Origin: Amorphochlora amoebiformis
Taxonomy: Eukaryota; Cercozoa; Chlorarachniophyceae
Reading direction: 5' to 3'
Length of the DNA: 64,000 bases
Assembly: GCA_054601695.1 (NCBI GenBank)
Contig: BAAHQB010000029.1
Span: forward strand, 620,001-684,000
In this document: in pieces, positions 1 to 64,000 of the stretch
Layout: each line of letters opens with the position of its first letter
How positions within the stretch are numbered: position 1 is the first letter of the stretch
Program-made: the position numbers and the translations under genes
The notes under the pieces: generated by a model
Told to the model about the DNA's origin: nothing
Seen by the model: the letters and a program-made list of their open reading frames with translations, nothing else
The model's database searches: none

Positions 1-61
<61 letters not shown>

Positions 62-192
62 ATACACACAAATAACTTAGCAAGGATATCCCACAAACTT
101 ATCCAAAACTATATAATTTCATCATGTGTGTCTACATGCCTCGCATATCCATACTCGCATATCCATATATCTAATATGCACGTATATCTCAG

Positions 193-287
193 AATTCTGC
201 GAAATACTTCCCGCGAGTCCTTCCCCATTATCGCTCTTACGGTCGCCGAAGCCTTCGACAAGCTCTCGGAATCCAACTCCTCTCTGG
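193..287 (+). CDS. possible upstream Mot1 HEAT-repeat exon
   Basis: An open stretch follows TCTCAG and ends at a GG/GTTCC donor. It would read a helix-like peptide containing SFPIIALTVAEAFDKLSES, which suits a HEAT repeat. Its end phase (1) does not join the 1093 exon (which needs phase 2), so another exon would have to lie between, or the call is wrong. The opposite strand is also open. Confidence 0.3.
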
Positions 288-692
288 GTTCCGATATATT
301 CCTGATCCTTTTTGGAACCCATGTCCCTGGGTTCCGAAACCGAGTTTTTCCTTTACTCTTTCTTGAAACCGTATTTCAATCTAGCAGACCTCTTTTCTTC
401 TCTTTCGTCTAATCCTAGCTTTGAGCGTCCTAGGAAAACTCCAAGTCCTAACCTGTCACGTAGCGTGACTGATTCTATATTCTCTATTTTTTTCCTTATA
501 TATTTCGGTATTATATGTATGGATACGGCTTTTGTCACGCTAAGTGACTATCTTATTTCAATTTTCAAACTTTTTACCATCTAGGTGTCGGTGATTCTAG
601 GTTTCAGAAGGCTCTGTCCACGCTTGGTGTCACCCTAAGTGACAATCTTACTCTACCGACGTCGAAGGCATATGATTTTGAGGGGTGATATA

Positions 693-764
<72 letters not shown>

Positions 765-806
765 TATACATATATGTATGTATATATATACATATATAAT
801 ATATAC

Positions 807-843
<37 letters not shown>

Positions 844-1092
844 ATATTTCTACATATTATACGATGTTATATGTATTACACATTATTTAAATACATGTTC
901 ATACCCGAAAATAACTCATGTAATATTCCGCATACCTTCACCATAGAATATTACTATACGTAGGCTGGAAACAAGAAATTCAGCACATATACACACACAT
1001 AAAACAACATATTACATGCATACAATGTCGTATTAATACTACGAATAAAAGTGATAACCTAACATACATACAAGTAATATTAATACATGTAG

Positions 1093-43190
<42,098 letters not shown>

Positions 43191-44140
43191 TAGCACTGCT
43201 CAGCTTACTTTGGTTTCATTATATTCGTATATCGTAGTATACGTCACAATGTTTGAATTCCACGTTTGGGCGAGATCACGAGTGACTGACTACTACTCAA
43301 ACATCCTTAGCCTCGAGTGTTGTAAATAAATATCCTCTAGACGGAATATTAGTATACTAGGTATATAGAGTCAATGACCCACGACCCTTTAGGCCAAAAT
43401 TAATGGCCAACCTCCAGTCCAGATCCCGTGGGTTTCGATCGATCAAATGGTCTTGGTTATACGTTCTCACGCCGTCATTGAGAATCTGAGATCAGGGTCG
43501 TCGAATCCCAGCGTAGAACATAGTCATTCACGGAAGCACTGTCGCTGCTTATCTAGTTCTGAAACGTCTGATTCCGTATCACGTATATATCTCGTGCAAA
43601 GTTGCGCTTGGTGCATACACACTGGTACAACATTAGATAGCTAGAGGTACGTACGCCGCGCGGTACGAGTTTGTTCAGCACGGATCCGAATACTGCAGCT
43701 GTTGTGTATGAATACGCTTGTTATTCAATGATTCCGCAACATCTAGATCTTCAAATATCGGTGCGCATGCGAAAGAGTGTACGTACGTACGTATCGAGTG
43801 TATTCCGCAACATCTAGAACTTCAGATATCGGTGTGAAAAAGTATACGTACGTACGTATCGAGCGCATTACGCAACATCCAGAACCCCAGACACCGGTGC
43901 GCATGCGAAAAAGTATACGTTGTACGTACGTATCGAGTGTATTCTAGATATTTTTACATGTTTTCACGCTTGTTATTATTCCGCAACATCTAAAACTTCA
44001 GAACAATATCCACGTATACGTACGTACAGTCTACTAGTCTAGGGTCTAGAGAGTGTATTCTAGATATTTTTTTTACCAGTAATACATTGTATATGTTTTC
44101 ATATTTGCAAATATTGTACCATAGTATAAGTAGATACGCG

Positions 44141-44231
<91 letters not shown>

Positions 44232-44232
44232 C

Positions 44233-44268
<36 letters not shown>

Positions 44269-44290
44269 CATACATACATATATAATCTAG

Positions 44291-44331
<41 letters not shown>

Positions 44332-44556
44332 CATAAATATCATAGAAACTTACATGTATGTACACTAGATACAATAATATATATGTATACTACTATTTGG
44401 GCGATTATACTACACACTGTCCTTGATCGGTTAGGCTTGTCCCAGTAGTTCAATATGCTTTTATGTTATACATAATCTTGATCATTGTGGATAATCTGAT
44501 AATAGCACTAAGATACTACCTTATTTCATCGGCGAACCAAGCCAATTTCGACCCAA
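43191..44556. other. intergenic region after Mot1, tail to tail with the enolase-like gene
   Basis: Holds the likely Mot1 3' UTR (AATAAA at 43325), unique sequence to 43730, the 70-76-base tandem repeat, (TA)n at 44140-44330 and the likely 3' UTR of the enolase-like gene. I see no further gene. Confidence 0.6.
43732..44075 (+). repeat. tandem repeat of about 70-76 bases, three to four copies
   Basis: Units start TTCCGCAACATCTAGA, contain CGGTGCGCATGCG in most copies, and end with (TACG)n ATCGAGTGTA. A fourth, altered unit starts near 43979. The repeat lies in the intergenic region after Mot1. Confidence 0.9.
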
Positions 44557-48023
<3,467 letters not shown>

Positions 48024-48232
48024 CGCCCAATCCAAAAAGACAGCCACAGCCGACAAAATTGTGGAAAAGAAATCGACTTGTAATTCCGCGGCTGTTTGTC
48101 GGTGGCGACCGCAGGTCAGTGCGGATGGATCTCGCCCTCTCCCGTCGTTTTTTTTGCATGTTTTCGTCTATAACTACGGCAAATACTGGACCTGATGTCG
48201 ATATTCTTGTTTGTCTGGTTGGTTAGTGAAAT
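48024..48232. promoter_or_regulatory. shared divergent promoter interval
   Basis: About 210 bases separate the two outward-facing start codons, so both promoters and 5' UTRs must lie here or overlap the first exons. I see no clear TATA box. Part of the interval is open on the minus strand as an extension of the enolase frame. Confidence 0.4.
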
Positions 48233-48949
48233 ATGGATATTCTGCTCGGCCTCGTGGGAAAAGATTATGTTATGACCGTGAGTGACCGATCCCAAGCTCG
48301 AAGTATCGTCGTTTTCAAGCACGATGAGGACAAGATCTTCCAACTGGACGACCATATTGTCATGGCTACAGCAGGTCCTCAGGGGGACCGGGCCAACTTC
48401 GCGGAATATATCCAGAGGAACATCCAGCTGTACAAATACAGGAACGATCTCAGCCTCACGACCAAGGGAGCCGCCAACTTTACCAGGTGCACAGTCGAAA
48501 CTCTATCCATCCACCTTGTCTACTCTGATTATTCCTCCTGATTACATAATTAAATCTCAGAACTGAGCTGGCGACTTTCCTTCGGAAGAGTCCATATCAG
48601 GTGAATCTCCTCATGGGTGGATACGATGAGAAGACCGGGCCCTCACTGTATTACATGGACTATATGGCCTCTATGCATAAGATGGATTATGCTGCCCACG
48701 GTTATGGATCCTACTTTTCTTTTAGGTGCTTAATTAACACTCCCGACAGCAAAGCTGGATTTATTGGCTTACTTGCATCTGTGTTTCAGCACCCTTGACA
48801 AGTTCTACAAGAAGAATATGACCCTGGAGGAAGGTAAGGAGGTGATGATGAAGTGTATTAAGACAATACACAAGAGGTTCCTAGTGCACTGCCCAAAGTT
48901 CATATGCAAGATAGTCACCAAGGATGGCGTCAAAGAGATCGAACTGTAG
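48233..48949 (+). CDS. PSMB2: 20S proteasome subunit beta type 2 (beta4)
   Basis: Three exons: 48233-48486, 48561-48725 and 48790-48949, with phases 2 and 2, giving 192 residues (human PSMB2 has 201). The product is a structural, non-catalytic beta subunit of the 20S core in cytosol and nucleus. It starts [19 protein letters not shown] without a propeptide or N-terminal catalytic threonine, as expected for beta4. [43 protein letters not shown] and AAHGYGSYF are strong family signatures. The introns are 74 and 64 bases with no TA tracts, unlike the neighbouring genes. The gene is divergent from the enolase-like gene. The start ATG is at 48233. Confidence 0.97.
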
Positions 48950-49596
48950 CCTGCCCAGATATCGGTAGTGCAGTTGAAAGACCTACGGCTATGCATGGCT
49001 GATATAGCTACAATTTCATCTGTTATCATATCATGGACTAGTGGTGTTATCATGATATCGGTGGTGTCCTAGGTCCAGACTCCAGATACTATATATATGT
49101 ACATATAGAGAGATACAACTCAGCCTAGCTAGTCAGCGGATAGTACGTCAAGGAAAACATTTCTACAAATCTCTAGATGTCCTAGATAATCTAGTAATAG
49201 CATGATATGCCAATTTAATTCTTAATTAACTAGCTAGATTAACTGCTAGAAGTTGTTAATGATATCATGCGACGACGTGACGGCCTTAAGCTTAATATAT
49301 ATTATATAATTAATTATTTAAACTCTTTAAATTTGTGAATTTTATTAATTCAATTGTACGCAGTACTCTTACAAATGAAAATTAGTCAGTTATTCGAGCG
49401 CGGAAGAACGCTAGGTACGGTTTCTTTCAGCTCATGCAAGAAAAAGAAGTTGACTAGTATGAAGGAATTAACGATTAAAACTGTATACAGAATTTCAAAA
49501 CCAAACAGACAGTCTGAGAAAGTGACGTGTTACGTGTACATGTAATTCATACGATATATAATATATATATATATATATATACATATATGCATAGTA

Positions 49597-49633
<37 letters not shown>

Positions 49634-49643
49634 ATTATTTTTA

Positions 49644-49695
<52 letters not shown>

Positions 49696-49847
49696 CATTT
49701 TATATAATATATATATATATATATATACATATATGCATAGTATATATGTATATATATATATATATATGTGCACGTAAATATGTATAAATAGATACATATA
49801 CACACACATATATATATATATGTGTGTGTGTGTGTATATATATATAC

Positions 49848-49898
<51 letters not shown>

Positions 49899-50263
49899 CT
49901 GAAGCCTTACAGGTGCGCTGTATGTATCGCTACATCGCAGCGTACTCTTTCGACTACGTCAAAAAAAAAATGAATAAAACTCTGGATAAAATCTAACATC
50001 TTCCAAATGTTAGATCCGATATCTGTACCCCTTTTTGTTGTAACGGAAGAGCTATCTCTTTGAGCAAAAAAACAACAGAAAATGAAAAATTAAAAAATAA
50101 AACCTGCTTTGATGTTTACTCTCGAGATATAAACTATTGACTGTCTTGGAAACTTGTTATAGTGTTCAGAGTTATTCCCTACAGGAAAAAAATGCATAAT
50201 ATAGTGTTGAGTTATTCTCAATAGGAAAAAATGCATAATCTCTAGGAAAAACAAACCAAGGAC
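48950..50263. other. intergenic region after the proteasome gene
   Basis: AT-rich unique sequence to 49555, then (TA)n with a duplicated ATATGCATAGTATATATGTA block (near 49585 and 49732), then unique sequence 49900-50260. A 63-codon frame at 49354-49545 has no supporting signal. Confidence 0.6.
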
Positions 50264-50647
50264 TCAAAGGTGACACGACAACGCTATTTTCGCAGGGGCC
50301 AGCTTAAGACCCTTGTAAGCAGTACTGAGTAGTCGACAACTCTGTGGCGTCTTTCTCCCTGTGCATGCGCTGGCACTGACCGGCAGTGTCTCAATTCGAA
50401 TGCGGATGCCACGTACTTGCATATCTTGGGGTGCATTGCAATATGAATTGTTCTCAGCGCGATGACTTCCACTGGGAGTGTATCCGTTTGCAACCTGTAC
50501 GACTGTTGATTGCTCAATGTTCTCCAGGTCAATGAGAAGCAGGTCGTCTTCGTCAGGCAACGCCGAGCGCCAAAAGCACGCGATGACTAGCGTCGAGATC
50601 CCCAAGATGATGACGAGCGCTGCTAGTACGGCGAAAGGGTTTATCAT
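50264..50647 (-). CDS. hypothetical single-pass membrane protein
   Basis: An intact 127-codon frame from ATG (50645-50647) to TGA (50264-50266) in ordinary-complexity DNA. Residues 4-26 are strongly hydrophobic (FAVLAALVIILGISTLVIA) and serve as a signal anchor or single transmembrane helix. They are followed by an acidic stretch (DEDDLLLIDLE) and a basic, cysteine-containing C-terminus. I recognise no family. It is compact and unspliced as read, but a splice within it cannot be excluded. Confidence 0.5.
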   Translation of the reverse strand: MINPFAVLAALVIILGISTLVIACFWRSALPDEDDLLLIDLENIEQSTVVQVANGYTPSGSHRAENNSYCNAPQDMQVRGIRIRIETLPVSASACTGRKTPQSCRLLSTAYKGLKLAPAKIALSCHL

Positions 50648-51108
50648 TTGTTGCTTTTTTCCCGGTCCAATTGGGTGCGGTGGTAAGTGAGTGATGAAAA
50701 ACTCTCAGCAGCCTGGATATGTGAAACACAAACGAGCAATTCTCAATTTGATAGCTAGAATCAATTTATCCGGTGAATATCCACCACCGGAAGGTTGTTG
50801 GAAATGGGACAGGAGAGTTCTTACTCGGACGTTGGAGACTGCCCACCGATGAACTGTCCGTAGACTGCCAGTTCGTAAAATAGATTAGAATCGGGCCGAT
50901 TTATAGAGGTCTTAATGTAGATTACGGTTGAAGTATTGATTGATTATTTTGGAAATGGAGGTCGCTGAAGGAGCGTTGGAAATAATCCTTAATAATGACC
51001 AGACAGTCCAGACTTGCGTGACCCATGAGAGGATAGAAATGAGGGGAATGGATGTATACGCGTGACTGAATTGGATTCCGAAGAAATTATTTTAAAATAT
51101 CGGGTCCG
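50648..51108. other. unique intergenic sequence
   Basis: About 460 bases of ordinary composition between divergent genes. It should carry their promoters. A 36-codon frame from the ATG at 50956 ends in TGA and is not clearly coding. Confidence 0.4.
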
Positions 51109-63192
<12,084 letters not shown>

Positions 63193-63214
<22 letters not shown>

Positions 63215-63990
63215 GTGTATTTTTCCATCTATATCTGAAAGCATGTCTTTGTTTTTTGTCATTTAGAAGGGTTAGGATACATCTGGAAAAAAAAATCTCT
63301 TTATTTTTGTCATTTAGAAGGGTTATGAGACATCTGGAAAAGATCTCTTTAATTTTTTGTCATTTAGAAGGGTTATGAGACATCTGGAAAAGATCTCTTT
63401 AATTTTTGTCATTTAGAAGGGTTATGAGACATCTGGAAAAGATCTCTTTAATTTTTTGTCATTTAGAAGGGTTATGATACATCTGAAAAAAATTATATTT
63501 ATTTTTCGTCTCTTAGAAGGGTTATGATACATCTGGAAAGAAATCTCTTTATTTTTGTGATTTGAAAGGGTTGGGATACATCTGGAAAAAAAAATCTCTT
63601 TGTTTTTGTCATTTAGAAGGGTTATGATGAATCTGGAAAAATTCTCTTTATTTTTGTGATTTGAAAGGGTTATGATACATCTGGAAAAACTCTTTTTATT
63701 TTTTGTGATTTGAAAGGGTTATGATACATCTGGAAAAACTCTTTTTATTTTTTGTGATTTGAAAGGGTTATGATACATCTGGAAAAATTCTCCTTATTTT
63801 TTTGATTTAGAAGGGTTATGATCGTGTATCATAACCCTTCTAAATGACAAAAATAAGGAGACTTTTTTTCCAGATGTATCATAACCCTTCTAAATGTCAA
63901 AAATAAAGAGACTTTTTTTCCAGATGTATCACAACCCTTCTAAGTGATCAAAATACAGAGATTTCCAGATCTGGAATCTTTATTTTTTGT
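63193..63990. repeat. minisatellite on an acceptor/exon-start motif, with an inverted block
   Basis: Units of about 55-65 bases with TTTAGAAGGGTTATGATACA and CTGGAAAAA recur about ten times downstream of the candidate exon at 63193. Between about 63823 and 63965 the units run in reverse (TATCATAACCCTTCTAAATG), with turning points at GGGTTATGATCGTGTATCAT and at CCAGATCTGG. Confidence 0.9.
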
Positions 63991-64000
63991 CATTTAGAAG

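Noticed and set aside
685-963. Long IYIYIY open frames on both strands (here and throughout)
   Set aside because: They are translations of (TA)n. They have no codon variety, start and stop at random, and lie inside introns.
49354-49545. 63-codon frame after the proteasome gene
   Set aside because: No family resemblance or splice support, and AT-rich composition. The length is expected by chance.

Overview
The window is nuclear DNA from an intron-rich eukaryote. Three things show this: GT-AG introns whose reading phases chain exactly, genes split into exons of about 18-1000 bases, and interstitial arrays of the telomere unit CCCTAA/TTAGGG. Between exons the sequence is mostly (TA)n with TG/CA variants, GA/CT-rich tracts and telomere-like arrays. 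An enolase-like protein with a probable Dpy-30/RIIa-type N-terminus hints at a flagellated protist, but I cannot place the lineage.

Layout. (1) About 1093-43190, + strand: the C-terminal half of a Mot1/BTAF1 Snf2-family ATPase in about 44 exons. The 5' part lies left of the window. Every helicase motif I looked for is present, and exon phases join from 1093 to the stop at 43190 with one unresolved junction (20898/21917). (2) 44557-48023, - strand: an enolase-4-like protein in four exons that appears to have lost several catalytic and metal-binding residues. (3) 48233-48949, + strand: proteasome subunit beta type 2 (beta4) in three exons with introns of only 74 and 64 bases. It diverges from the enolase gene across about 210 bases. 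(4) 50264-50647, - strand: a 127-residue hypothetical single-pass membrane protein. (5) About 51109 to beyond 63214, + strand: an unrecognised helical/coiled-coil protein in at least 15 phase-consistent exons, ending near what may be the start of a WW domain. Its 3' end is outside the window.

The most interesting structure is in the introns. At many exons of gene 1, and at the last exon of gene 5, a short piece of the exon edge with its splice site and some adjoining intron has been copied into the neighbouring intron, alternating with (TA)n. Donor-side pieces lie downstream of their exon and acceptor-side pieces lie upstream. Copy number runs from 1 to 29, up to a 30-bp minisatellite built on an acceptor plus the first bases of the exon. 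A second pattern is that several introns begin with telomere-type repeat almost directly at the 5' splice site. Both suggest an intron-growth process focused on exon-intron junctions. The proteasome gene between these loci is free of it.
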